Shown piece by piece: positions 1-8,726 of a DNA stretch of 64,000 nt; the stretch's first letter is position 1; each line of letters opens with the position of its first letter. This DNA comes from Chryseobacterium piscicola (GTDB lineage: Bacteria; Bacteroidota; Bacteroidia; Flavobacteriales; Weeksellaceae), in the NCBI RefSeq assembly GCF_900156685.1, contig NZ_FTOJ01000012.1, positions 1 through 64,000 on the forward strand, read 5' to 3'. The translations under genes were made by a program, and so were the position numbers. The notes under the pieces are model-generated. The model was not told where the DNA came from. It saw nothing but the letters and a program-made list of their open reading frames with translations, and ran no database searches.

Positions 1-214
1 TGCCGAATACCTTAGCCCTGATAGTAGCGGTTACCCCACAGCAAGGGTTGGAGCGCATGGGTTTTGGCGGTGGAGAGTTTTGGAGCGAGGAGTAGTAGCG
101 GATAGCAGGAAATAGCTCCTTAAAAAGAAATATTCAGGTGTTATTTTTAGTTATAAATACTGATATAGAAGAAATCTCTCAAGAACCTTACAATTTATGT
201 TGTAACTTTATTTT
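1..214. other. Intergenic start of window with a GC-richer repeat-like patch
   Basis: The first ~110 bases are clearly GC-richer than the surrounding DNA and read as a short open stretch on the + strand ending near 110 with no start codon inside the window. I recognise this kind of sequence as a recurrent intergenic patch of Chryseobacterium genomes rather than a real gene, but cannot prove it here. Bases 120-214 are AT-rich and form the leader of the VWA gene; no convincing two-box promoter was found. Confidence 0.35.
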
Positions 215-1336
215 ATGAAAGAAAGAACTGTAAACGGTTTCAGATTTGAAAATTATAAAGCACCAGAACTCTCAGTTTTCGACAGACTGCTAGAGATTTT
301 TACAGATCTTTTGACTCACACTTCCGGAGATTTTGATGAAGCTATCGAATGGCTGAGGATGCTTGATGAAGAATATAAATTGACCACTCCCGAATATTCA
401 ATTGAAGATTTTATTGAAGATTTAAAAAGGAAAGGTTTTATTCGTGAAGAAGTAAGAGCCGATGGCTCAGGTAATGGAGTTTCGCTAAGTGCGAAAATGG
501 AGCAAAATATTCGTAAACAAGCACTAAAACAAATCTTTGGAAATGTTGCTAAAAGCGGAATCGGAAATCACAAAACCAACAAAAGTGGAACCGGAGAAGA
601 TACAACCGGAGAATTTAGAAGCTATAATTTTGGTGATTCTTTAGAAAAAATTTCAATAACCGAAAGCCTTAAAAATGCACAAATCAACAACGGAATAGGA
701 GATTTTCATCTTACTGAAGATGATTTGATTGTAGAAGACACCATCCACCAATCTCAGATGAGCACTGTTTTAATGATTGATATTAGCCACAGCATGATTC
801 TCTACGGTGAAGACCGTATTACTCCCGCCAAAAAAGTTGCAATGGCTCTTGTAGAATTAATTACAAGTAGATATCCTAAAGATACTATAGACATTATTGT
901 GTTTGGAGATGACGCATGGCCTGTTAAAATTCAGGAATTGCCGTATTTGCAAGTGGGTCCATTTCATACCAATACCGTTGCAGGACTTCAATTGGCAATG
1001 GATATTCTACGTAGAAAGCGAAATACCAACAAACAAATATTCATGATTACTGATGGTAAGCCAAGCTGTGTAAGGGAGCCCGACGGTACTTACTACAAAA
1101 ATTCTAACGGTCTTGATGAATACGTGGTTCAGAAATGCTACAATATGGCAGCTCAAGCGCGTAGATTGCATATTCCGGTGACAACATTTATGATTGCACA
1201 AGATTCTTATCTACAACGTTTTGTGGATGAATTTACACAAGCTAACCAAGGAAAAGCCTTCTATACAGGCTTAAATGGTTTAGGAGAAATGATTTTTCAG
1301 GACTATGAGGCTAATCGTAAAAAAAGAATTCGTTAA
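215..1336 (+). CDS. VWA domain-containing protein
   Basis: Cytoplasmic protein of 373 residues with no signal peptide. Residues 1-160 are helical and charged; residues ~180-365 form a von Willebrand factor A domain with an intact metal-ion-dependent adhesion site: DISHS at 189-193 and the TDG loop at 279-281. The gene lies 64 bp upstream of a MoxR/ChlI-like AAA+ ATPase on the same strand. VWA proteins paired with such ATPases usually act together as a chaperone-like module that inserts a metal or cofactor or remodels a protein complex (MoxR, Mg-chelatase ChlD/ChlI and RavA/ViaA are the known models). The client here is unknown. The ATG at 215 is the only reasonable start. Confidence 0.88.
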   Translation: MKERTVNGFRFENYKAPELSVFDRLLEIFTDLLTHTSGDFDEAIEWLRMLDEEYKLTTPEYSIEDFIEDLKRKGFIREEVRADGSGNGVSLSAKMEQNIRKQALKQIFGNVAKSGIGNHKTNKSGTGEDTTGEFRSYNFGDSLEKISITESLKNAQINNGIGDFHLTEDDLIVEDTIHQSQMSTVLMIDISHSMILYGEDRITPAKKVAMALVELITSRYPKDTIDIIVFGDDAWPVKIQELPYLQVGPFHTNTVAGLQLAMDILRRKRNTNKQIFMITDGKPSCVREPDGTYYKNSNGLDEYVVQKCYNMAAQARRLHIPVTTFMIAQDSYLQRFVDEFTQANQGKAFYTGLNGLGEMIFQDYEANRKKRIR

Positions 1337-1400
1337 AAAATCTAATTTTAATGCTAAAACATGCATTTTTAAACTAATATTAAATCATATTTAAAATATT

Positions 1401-2840
1401 ATGACAGCAAAACCAGATATCAAAACATTAGGTTCGCTAAAGGCATCAGGCTATAAGGTAAAAAGTATTAAAGATGAATTAAGAGATAATTTAATAAATA
1501 AAATTCAAAAAAAGACAAAGGTCTTTGAAGGTATTTTTGGGTATGAAAGTACAGTAATTCCACAATTGGAACATGCAATTCTCAGTCGCCACAATATCAA
1601 TTTACTTGGGTTGAGAGGTCAGGCAAAAACTCGTCTTGCAAGAATGATGATTTCTTTACTTGATGATTGGATTCCTTTTGTAAGCGGAAGTGAAATTAAT
1701 GATGACCCTTTAAAACCCATTTCAAGATTTGCGAAAGAATTAATTGAAAAGGAAGGCGATAATACTCCAATTGATTGGCTTCACCGCGAGGACCGTTTTT
1801 TTGAAAAACTGGCTACCCCGGATGTTACGGTTGCGGATTTGATTGGTGATATAGATCCTATTAAGGCGGCTAATCTCAAACTTTCTTATGCAGATGATAG
1901 AGTAATTCATTTTGGGATGATTCCTAGAGCAAATAGATGTATTTTTGTGATTAATGAATTGCCAGATTTGCAGGCCAGAATTCAAGTTTCTTTGTTTAAT
2001 ATTTTACAGGAAGGTGACATACAAATTCGTGGTTTCAAAGTAAGAATGCCTTTAGATATTCAGTTTGTTTTTACTGCAAATCCAGAAGATTATACCAATA
2101 GAGGGAGTATTGTAACACCATTGAAAGACCGTATCGGATCACAAATTTTAACGCATTATCCTCAAAATATTCATACTGCTAAAGAAATTACAAAATATGA
2201 ATCTTCGCTTGATGAACGTCAAAATCAAACTGTTTATGTTCCAGAATTGGCGAAAGATCTTTTGGAGCAAATTGGTTTTGAAGCTCGGGAAAGTGAATAT
2301 GTAGATGCAAAAAGTGGTGTGAGTGCAAGAATGAGCATTACAGCATTTGAAAATCTTTTGAGTACAGCAGAAAGACGAGCTTTAATTGCAGGTGAAGAAA
2401 AAACTAAGGTCAGATTAAGTGATTTTGTCGGAATTATTCCTTCCATTACTGGAAAAGTTGAGTTGGTGTATGAAGGTGAACAAGAGGGCGCTGAATTTGT
2501 AGCCGAAATACTGATTGATAATGCGGTAAAAACTTTGTTTTCTACTCATTTTCCAAAAATTGAAAAATTACAGAAGAAAACTACAGAAACTGCATACGAT
2601 TCTTTGATTGCTTGGTTTTTAGGTGATAATGGTTTTTTGGAAATAATAGATGATGCTTCAGATGAAGATTATGCTAATCTGCTTAATAAAATTGAGCCTT
2701 TGGATGATTTAATTAATGAATATCAACCTGATACTAAAAAAGAGGATCAACTATTTTTAAAAGAATTTGTTCTTTGGGGATTAGCGGTCAATAAAAAACT
2801 AAATAGAGAAAGATTTAAAACGGGAGTTTTCTTTTCATAA
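1401..2840 (+). CDS. MoxR / Mg-chelatase ChlI-like AAA+ ATPase
   Basis: A 479-residue AAA+ ATPase. The Walker A-like P-loop is GLRGQAKT at ~70-77. The Walker B strand reads IFVINEL, so the usual Asp before the catalytic Glu is replaced by Asn. Sensor 1 is the Asn of FTANPEDY. The C-terminal ~150 residues are helical. The family resembles magnesium-chelatase subunit I and MoxR ATPases; tetrapyrrole chelation is unlikely because no other chelatase gene is present. With the preceding VWA gene it forms a two-gene ATPase/VWA unit. A strong bidirectional terminator at 2987-3026 closes the unit. Confidence 0.85.
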   Translation: MTAKPDIKTLGSLKASGYKVKSIKDELRDNLINKIQKKTKVFEGIFGYESTVIPQLEHAILSRHNINLLGLRGQAKTRLARMMISLLDDWIPFVSGSEINDDPLKPISRFAKELIEKEGDNTPIDWLHREDRFFEKLATPDVTVADLIGDIDPIKAANLKLSYADDRVIHFGMIPRANRCIFVINELPDLQARIQVSLFNILQEGDIQIRGFKVRMPLDIQFVFTANPEDYTNRGSIVTPLKDRIGSQILTHYPQNIHTAKEITKYESSLDERQNQTVYVPELAKDLLEQIGFEARESEYVDAKSGVSARMSITAFENLLSTAERRALIAGEEKTKVRLSDFVGIIPSITGKVELVYEGEQEGAEFVAEILIDNAVKTLFSTHFPKIEKLQKKTTETAYDSLIAWFLGDNGFLEIIDDASDEDYANLLNKIEPLDDLINEYQPDTKKEDQLFLKEFVLWGLAVNKKLNRERFKTGVFFS

Positions 2841-2986
2841 TAGTTTATCAACTTGTTGTCTTCAATCTGTTCTATTTATAAAAACATAGTATAATTTTTT
2901 AATTTTAAGCTGAATTTCCCTAAAGCGGATTTTTAAGCATTTTTGTTAACAATTAATATTATCATAAATAATTATTATTCTTCAAT

Positions 2987-3026
2987 AAAAAAAGGCTTGA
3001 AATTATAATTTTTCAAGCCTTTTTTA
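2987..3026. terminator. Bidirectional rho-independent terminator
   Basis: A perfect inverted repeat (AAAGGCTTGAAA at 2991-3002, TTTCAAGCCTTT at 3011-3022) is flanked by A- and T-tracts on both sides. It sits between the convergent ATPase gene and the VanZ-like gene and can serve both. Confidence 0.85.
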
Positions 3027-3051
3027 TAGTAAAAAAATAATTTTCAGTTGA

Positions 3052-3531
3052 TTAAGTTGTTTTCAGTACTTTCTTTTCATCAAATATTTCAAAATGAAAT
3101 TTGATATTGGCAATATTTTTCCAAGTAGCATATTTATAGAACATATATCCCAAACACATGCCCACTGTGTTAAGAAAAACGTCGTCTATATCTGCCACCC
3201 CTCGCCCTGAGAAATATTGTATAGTTTCTATAACGGTAATGGTAAAAAGGAAAGACATTGTAATAGGTATGAAAGAATTGAATCTTCGTAAACACAAGCC
3301 TAGCCAACCAAATGGACTGAAAACCAATACATTTCCTATAATGTTTACCATGAAGGCTTCTCCATCAACATCATCTGTGAAAAAATGACGAATTGTTATA
3401 AATGGTCTCATCTGTAAATAAGAAATTTCTGAAGCCTCTCTACCAGAAGCGAAAAACATCATATAAAGTAAAAATAAAGTATAAAGGAAGATGAACACTG
3501 CAAAATATCTTTTCATAAAATCCGATTTCAT
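3052..3531 (-). CDS. VanZ-like family membrane protein
   Basis: A 159-residue integral membrane protein with about four hydrophobic segments (roughly 9-28, 62-80, 90-108, 125-145). The conserved VanZ-family arrangement is visible: an N-terminal helix, a loop with RPF, NIIGNVLVFSPFGWLG, then IETIQYFSGRGVADIDDVFLNTVG, whose R...D.DD..LN..G pattern is the family signature. VanZ confers low-level teicoplanin resistance in enterococci by an unclear mechanism; most chromosomal homologues have no demonstrated role in resistance. Monocistronic, convergent with the AAA+ gene. Confidence 0.82.
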   Translation of the reverse strand: MKSDFMKRYFAVFIFLYTLFLLYMMFFASGREASEISYLQMRPFITIRHFFTDDVDGEAFMVNIIGNVLVFSPFGWLGLCLRRFNSFIPITMSFLFTITVIETIQYFSGRGVADIDDVFLNTVGMCLGYMFYKYATWKNIANIKFHFEIFDEKKVLKTT

Positions 3532-3763
3532 TAGACATAACTAGAGTGTTATTAGTTTGAGTTGTAATGAAACAAATATCTTTCCCTTTTAAATTTTAGG
3601 TAAGAACTTTATGATTTATTAAAATTGTTTAACATAATATATGAACTTTGCAAGAGAGTCGTTTTGAATTTTCCCTTTAAATAAAGGTTTTCATTCTTTC
3701 GCTAAAATAATTTTAAAACTTAACATAATAATATTACTAAATAAATATTTCTTGAATGATAGG

Positions 3764-4426
3764 TTATTTTTGGTCCTTAATCTTCAAATAGCTTTCCTGA
3801 ATGTATTTTCTTTGTTCTACTTTATCTATTTTCTGAAACCAATATTTTTCACCATAAGTTCTTGTAATGATAGATGAGCAGAGTGATGATTTATTGATGA
3901 TGTGCACCACTACAGAAGTAATTATTGTATTTGGATTATTAATGAACTGTGGAATTTTTTCTTCGGATTCTTTCCTCGTGCCGTCTGCATAGGTTGCTTT
4001 CCATAAATAAGAATATTTTTGAGAAATCTTATTTGGGAAAAATGACATGGTATCGTCATCCACTTTCACATCTTTGAAATTCGTGATTTCTACATCACAT
4101 TGTTTTTCTTTTTGATCTGTTGCATTTTGTATACTGATGTTTTTCTCACAAACAAAGCTTTCATTTTCGGTTTCAATCGTTAAGCTAATTTTTGCAGTAC
4201 CTAAGTGTGATCCTTTCAAAGTAATTTGACCTTCATTATTGCTTTCAACTGAAATAATTTCTTCAGGCGAAATTTTCCAAATGTAGCAATCTTCGCATTT
4301 GCCAGCTAAATCAGCTGAAAATTTTTGCGTTTCACCTATTTTGATAATTTCTGAACCAAGAATATTGCACTGCGCAAATATTCCGGCACTCATCAAGCCG
4401 AGCGTTAAAATTAAATGTTTTCTCAT
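3764..4426 (-). CDS. Exported protein of unknown function, Ig-like fold possible
   Basis: 220 residues starting with a clear Sec signal peptide (MRKHLILTLGLMSAGIFA, cleavage near AQ at 18-19). The mature part is rich in beta-forming residues and contains six or so cysteines, including CEDC around 40-43. The first half resembles a bacterial Ig-like (Big) repeat: SEIIKIGETQKFSADL, then a G-T-A-K-I-S-L-T strand. I do not recognise a named family and there is no type IX C-terminal signal. It is probably periplasmic or surface located. Monocistronic on the minus strand, with ~230 bp of spacer before the VanZ-like gene. Confidence 0.6.
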   Translation of the reverse strand: MRKHLILTLGLMSAGIFAQCNILGSEIIKIGETQKFSADLAGKCEDCYIWKISPEEIISVESNNEGQITLKGSHLGTAKISLTIETENESFVCEKNISIQNATDQKEKQCDVEITNFKDVKVDDDTMSFFPNKISQKYSYLWKATYADGTRKESEEKIPQFINNPNTIITSVVVHIINKSSLCSSIITRTYGEKYWFQKIDKVEQRKYIQESYLKIKDQK

Positions 4427-4520
4427 AGTTTTTAGTTCAAGTAATATAGAATTGATATTTTACGACGTATCGTTACAATAGTAAAGCAAAAACCATACAT
4501 TTAACATAAAATAAATCTCA

Positions 4521-4553
4521 AAAAAAAAAGCCTTACAGAGAAGTAAGGCTTTT
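4521..4553 (-). terminator. Terminator of the acyl-CoA carboxylase gene
   Basis: Inverted repeat AAAGCCTTAC / GTAAGGCTTT (4527-4536, 4543-4553) followed on the minus strand by a run of nine T. It lies 23 bp past the carboxylase stop codon. Confidence 0.8.
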
Positions 4554-4575
4554 AAGATAATTATTTTTCGGTAAA

Positions 4576-6204
4576 TCAAACCTGAATCACACCTAAATTA
4601 AATTTTTCAGTAATCGGTGAATGATCTGCTGCTTCAATTCCCATAGAAATCCATTTTCTGGTGTCTACAGGGTTGATGATGGCATCTGTCCACAATCTTG
4701 AGGCAGCATAAGTTGCTTCAGTTTGTTTCTGATATTTTTTTGTGATAGAATCTAAAATCTCTTGGCGTTCTTCGTCAGAAATTTCTTTTCCTTGTTTTTT
4801 TAATGTAGATTCTTGAATTTGTGCCAGAACTTTTGCAGCCTGAGTTCCACCCATTACCGCTAAATCTGCCCATGGCCAAGCTACAATCAGTCTCGGATCG
4901 TATGCTTTTCCACACATTGCATAGTTTCCTGCACCATAAGAATTTCCGGTAATAATCGTAAATTTAGGAACAACAGAATTGGAAACAGCATTTACCATTT
5001 TGGCCCCGTCTTTAATGATTCCGCCGTGTTCAGATTTTGAACCGACCATAAAACCTGTTACATCCTGTAAAAAGATTAATGGTATTTTTCTTTGGTTGCA
5101 ATTCGCAATAAATCGGGTTGCTTTATCGGCAGAGTCAGAATAAATTACGCCGCCAAATTGCATTTCGCCTTTACCGCTTTTTACCAATTTTCTTTGGTTT
5201 GCAACAATTCCTACAGACCATCCGTCAACTCTTGCCGTTGCACAGATAATAGTTTTACCGTAGTCTGGTTTATATTCTTCAAATTCAGAATTGTCTACGA
5301 TACATTTGATGATTTCTAAAGTATCATATTGCTCAGCTCTAGAAACCGGCATGATTCCGAAAATATTTTCAGGATTTAATTTCGGAGGGAAACTTTCAAT
5401 TCTGTCAAAGCCTGCTTTTTCATAGCTCCCGACAGATTTCATAATATTTTTTATTCTGTTTAAAGCGTCTTTATCGTCTTTAGCCTTAAAATCGGTCACT
5501 CCAGAAATTGAACAGTGTGTGGTTGCACCACCCAAAGTTTCGTTATCAATACTTTCACCAATTGCAGCTTTTACCAGATAACTTCCTGCTAAGAAAATAG
5601 ATCCAGTTTTGTCAACAATCATAGCCTCATCACTCATAATTGGAAGATAAGCGCCACCTGCAACACAGCTACCCATCACGGCAGAAATTTGAATAATTCC
5701 TGCAGCACTCATTTTTGCGTTATTTCTAAAGATTCTTCCAAACATTTCTTTGTCTGGGAAAATCTCATCTTGCATCGGAAGATAAACACCTGCGGAGTCT
5801 ACCAGATAAATAATGGGAAGTCTGTTTTCCATAGCGATTTCCTGTGCTCTGAGATTTTTCTTACCTGTAATAGGAAACCAAGCTCCTGCTTTTACAGAAG
5901 CGTCATTGGCAACTACCAAACACTGTCTTCCAGAAACATATCCCATTACCACAACTACTCCGCCACTTGGGCAGCCGCCATGTTCTTCATACATTTCGTA
6001 GCCTGCAAAACCTCCTATTTCTATAGAATCTGAATCTTTATCCAGAAGATATTCAATTCTTTCTCTGGCAGTCATTTTTCCTTCATCACGTAACTTTTGA
6101 AGTCGTTTTTCGCCGCCTCCTTGTTTTATTTCTTTAAATAATCTGTTGATTTCAGAAAGTTTGAGTTTATTTTGATCTTCTCTTTTATTGAATTCTAAAT
6201 CCAT
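4576..6204 (-). CDS. Acyl-CoA carboxylase beta subunit (carboxyltransferase)
   Basis: 542 residues, the usual length for biotin-dependent carboxyltransferase beta chains. These transfer CO2 from carboxybiotin to propionyl-, methylcrotonyl- or related acyl-CoA. The two crotonase-fold halves each show their oxyanion-hole glycine motif, GSCVAGGAY in the N-terminal half and GNSYGAGNY in the C-terminal half, and LRAQEIAMEN with YLVDSAGVYLP is closest to methylcrotonyl-CoA carboxylase beta chains. The biotin carboxylase/BCCP subunit is not adjacent, so substrate cannot be settled from context. Start ATG at 6204 is supported by the conserved N-terminus. The gene has its own terminator and is monocistronic. 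Confidence 0.88.
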   Translation of the reverse strand: MDLEFNKREDQNKLKLSEINRLFKEIKQGGGEKRLQKLRDEGKMTARERIEYLLDKDSDSIEIGGFAGYEMYEEHGGCPSGGVVVVMGYVSGRQCLVVANDASVKAGAWFPITGKKNLRAQEIAMENRLPIIYLVDSAGVYLPMQDEIFPDKEMFGRIFRNNAKMSAAGIIQISAVMGSCVAGGAYLPIMSDEAMIVDKTGSIFLAGSYLVKAAIGESIDNETLGGATTHCSISGVTDFKAKDDKDALNRIKNIMKSVGSYEKAGFDRIESFPPKLNPENIFGIMPVSRAEQYDTLEIIKCIVDNSEFEEYKPDYGKTIICATARVDGWSVGIVANQRKLVKSGKGEMQFGGVIYSDSADKATRFIANCNQRKIPLIFLQDVTGFMVGSKSEHGGIIKDGAKMVNAVSNSVVPKFTIITGNSYGAGNYAMCGKAYDPRLIVAWPWADLAVMGGTQAAKVLAQIQESTLKKQGKEISDEERQEILDSITKKYQKQTEATYAASRLWTDAIINPVDTRKWISMGIEAADHSPITEKFNLGVIQV

Positions 6205-6351
6205 TAAATTTTATTTTATTGCGTTTTTAAATATACTACTTTTAGATAAATGTTATAAATAGTAATTTTTTTGAATTAAATATGTGGTATTCAGAAATTT
6301 ATGAAATTTTTAACTATGTGATGCTTTTATTTTGGCAGTACTTTTGCTATT

Positions 6352-6467
6352 TTTACACTAGAGGAAAACGAGATGATGTCTCTATAAGTACTCTAAGTTC
6401 CTAGTTTATTTTTTAATAGTTTATTATTTGAAGGCCCTGAAAGTTCCCAAGACTTTCAGGGTTTTTT
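6352..6467 (+). ncRNA. Candidate small RNA or attenuated leader
   Basis: A consensus-like Bacteroidota -7 box (TACTTTTG, 6339-6346) is followed ~105-115 bp later by a strong rho-independent terminator, with no gene between them and none ending nearby on the same strand. Transcription from ~6352 would give an RNA of about 115 nt. It contains a purine-rich GAGGAAAACGAG followed by a four-codon frame (ATG ATG TCT CTA TAA), so a leader peptide is an alternative. The -33 element is poor. The closest downstream gene starts ~110 bp after the terminator, which speaks more for a separate small RNA than an attenuator. Confidence 0.4.
6435..6467 (+). terminator. Strong terminator of the candidate small RNA
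   Basis: CCCTGAAAGT (6435-6444) and ACTTTCAGGG (6452-6461) form a perfect 10-bp stem with a 7-nt loop, followed by six T. It terminates + strand transcription although no + strand gene ends upstream of it. Confidence 0.85.
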
Positions 6468-6574
6468 GTTGGTTTTAATTTAAATCTGATATTTTGCAAT
6501 TTAACGAATAAAATATCATTATTTTAATGAAACCGATTTGTAAATTTGCTCAATAAAATTTGATAAATAAAAGC

Positions 6575-7453
6575 ATGCAAAAATTAGCACTTTTCAGATT
6601 GCATTTGATTGTATTTTTATGGGGATTCACTGCAATTCTAGGAAAAATGATTACTGCTAATGCCCAAATTCTGGTATTTTATAGAATGCTGTTTGCGGCG
6701 GTATGTTTATTTATTTTCATCAGAGTTTTTAAGAAAGAAAGCATCAAAATTTCAAAAAAACTTTTCTTTCAGCTATCGGCAATTGGTTTTGCGATGGCTT
6801 TGCATTGGCTTTGTTTTTTTTATTCAATAAAAGTTTCCAATGTTTCTATTGCCTTAAGTTGTCTTTCTTTGTCTACATTATTTGCGGCAATTTTAGAGCC
6901 TTTGGTTTTTAAAAGAAAAGTAGATATCTCTGAAATTGTGATGGGAACTGTCATTGTATCTTGTATCCTTCTTATTTTCAAAACAGAATTTCAGTATAAA
7001 GAAGGGATTTTCTTCGGTATTTTATGCGCAGTTTTCGGGACAATATTTTCGGTTTTTAACGGCAAAATGTTTGGGAAAACCAGCTCGGGAAATATTATTT
7101 TTTACGAAATTTTCAGCGGATGGTTTATTTTGGCGTTAATTTATTTGTTTTCTGGGCAACTATTTCAATTAAATGAAATAAATTACCGAGATTTGGCGTT
7201 AATAGCCTTATTGGCAAGTGTTTTCACTGCGTTCCCGATGCTAGAATCCGTAAGTTTGATGAAATATATTTCGCCATTTACTTTAATTTTAACAGTAAAT
7301 TTAGAACCAGTCTACGGAATTATATTAGCTTTCTTTATCTTTGGTGAATCGGAACACATGAGCCCAGTATTTTACATCGCCTCATTGGTTATGATTTTGG
7401 CTATATTAGTTAACGGTTTTATAAAAGCAAAAAAACAAAAACAACTCAAATAA
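6575..7453 (+). CDS. DMT-superfamily (EamA) transporter
   Basis: About 292 residues with ten hydrophobic helices in two EamA repeats (first repeat ~1-135, second ~150-285), the standard layout of drug/metabolite exporters of the inner membrane. Substrate cannot be inferred. The frame is open from a TTG at 6560, but the ATG at 6575 gives the family-typical start (MQKLALFRLHLIVFLWG) with the first helix right behind it, so I chose it. The PorV/PorQ-family gene follows after 12 bp and could be cotranscribed. Confidence 0.85.
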   Translation: MQKLALFRLHLIVFLWGFTAILGKMITANAQILVFYRMLFAAVCLFIFIRVFKKESIKISKKLFFQLSAIGFAMALHWLCFFYSIKVSNVSIALSCLSLSTLFAAILEPLVFKRKVDISEIVMGTVIVSCILLIFKTEFQYKEGIFFGILCAVFGTIFSVFNGKMFGKTSSGNIIFYEIFSGWFILALIYLFSGQLFQLNEINYRDLALIALLASVFTAFPMLESVSLMKYISPFTLILTVNLEPVYGIILAFFIFGESEHMSPVFYIASLVMILAILVNGFIKAKKQKQLK

Positions 7454-7465
7454 GCATCTATTTAT

Positions 7466-8548
7466 ATGATGAAAAAATATTTTTTACTGGCTTTCTCATT
7501 GGTTTTTGGGATTTATCAGTCACAGATTATAAGAAAATACTCCAATGAATTCTTGAACATAGGAGCAGGAGGAAGAGGTTTAGCAATGGGTGGAGCTGTC
7601 ATCAGTAATCAGGATGACGTATACTCACCAATGTGGAATCCCGCTGGTTTACTTGGAATTCAAAAAGATTGGCAAGGAGCAGCAATGCATGCAGAATATT
7701 TTGAGTCGATTGCAAAATACGATTACCTTGCCTACGCCAAAGTTTTAGAGAACGGAGTCTTTGGAGTTTCTGTTGTAAGATTGGGTGTTGATAATATTTT
7801 GAACACTACTCAATTAATTGATACGGAAGGGAACATAGATTACGATAAAATAACGCAGTTTTCACAATCCGATTATGCAGGGATTCTTTCTTACGCATTC
7901 TGTCCTGGTGCAAATCAAAATCTTGATGTAGGTGTGAATGCGAAAATTGTGTACAGAAATGTTGGGAAGTTTGCAAGTGGCTATGGTTTTGGTTTTGACG
8001 TGGGAGCGATCTACAGACTAGACAGCGGTTACAAAATCGGTGCAATGCTGAGAGATGCCACCACAACGGTAAACTTTTGGAATGTGAATCAGAAAGAGTT
8101 GTCTACTGTGGTCAACGGAGAAGAATTCAACCCGGCACCTACTGATAAAATGGAATTAACAATGCCTAAACTCAACATGGGTGTAAGCAAAAATTTCGCT
8201 ATCAACAATACCATGTATGTTCTTCCGGAAGCAGGGATTAATGTGGATTTTGCTAAAACAGCTGCATTACTGTCAACCGATTTCGCAAGTATTACGCCTT
8301 ATGCCGGAGCAGAATTTGGTTATCAGAAGATGATTTTTGTACGTGTGGGGGTCAATAGATTTCAATCTATTACTGATATTGAAGACCTGAGCAGAAAAGT
8401 TTCTTTCCAGCCGAGTGCAGGTATTGGTATCCGCTACAGGGGTTTAACTTTAGATTATGCCATCAGCAATTCAGGAATTGGAGCTTCTAATTTTTACTCA
8501 AATTTCTTTTCTTTAAAGCTAGACATCGGAGAATTTAGAAATGATTAA
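7466..8548 (+). CDS. PorV/PorQ-family outer-membrane protein
   Basis: 360 residues with a signal peptide (MMKKYFLLAFSLVFGIYQSQ) and an outer-membrane beta-barrel composition. The N-terminal hallmark of the PorV/PorQ family is present: FLNIGAGGRGLAMGGA followed by DDVYSPMWNPAGL. PorV is the shuttle/outer-membrane component of the type IX secretion system; paralogues (PorV2-type) occur in most flavobacteria, and this copy is more like those than like true PorV, which normally sits next to porU. FadL-like barrel fold is expected. It starts 12 bp after the transporter gene; ATG at 7466 and 7469 are alternative starts. Confidence 0.78.
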   Translation: MMKKYFLLAFSLVFGIYQSQIIRKYSNEFLNIGAGGRGLAMGGAVISNQDDVYSPMWNPAGLLGIQKDWQGAAMHAEYFESIAKYDYLAYAKVLENGVFGVSVVRLGVDNILNTTQLIDTEGNIDYDKITQFSQSDYAGILSYAFCPGANQNLDVGVNAKIVYRNVGKFASGYGFGFDVGAIYRLDSGYKIGAMLRDATTTVNFWNVNQKELSTVVNGEEFNPAPTDKMELTMPKLNMGVSKNFAINNTMYVLPEAGINVDFAKTAALLSTDFASITPYAGAEFGYQKMIFVRVGVNRFQSITDIEDLSRKVSFQPSAGIGIRYRGLTLDYAISNSGIGASNFYSNFFSLKLDIGEFRND

Positions 8549-8667
8549 TAATGCTTCCTGCAAATTGTTAGTAACATAATAAAGTCTTGAATTTAAATTT
8601 TATTAAAATTTCATTCCTAAGCCTTAAAGGTTAGAAATTTTCTTAAAATTAAACAAAATTATTCCCC

Positions 8668-8699
8668 TTTGAGTCGTGGTACATAATTTAATTGATTTG
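8668..8699 (+). promoter_or_regulatory. Flavobacterial-type promoter
   Basis: TTTG at 8668-8671, 20-nt spacer, then TTGATTTG at 8692-8699, one base off the TAnnTTTG -7 consensus. Predicted start of transcription ~8706, 20 nt before the ATG of the exported protein. Confidence 0.4.
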
Positions 8700-8726
8700 C
8701 AAAAGACTCTTATTTAAATTTTAAAA

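Larger units (their letters stand above)
6205..6574. other. Intergenic region holding a candidate small RNA
   Basis: 370 bp between the divergent carboxylase and transporter genes. It contains no plausible protein gene but has a promoter-like box at 6339-6346 and a strong terminator at 6435-6467 (see separate entries). Bases 6468-6574 are the AT-rich leader of the DMT transporter. Confidence 0.6.

Noticed and set aside
3052..3531. VanZ-like gene as part of a glycopeptide resistance cluster
   Set aside because: No vanHAX or vanRS genes nearby; VanZ-like proteins are widespread in bacteria without such clusters.
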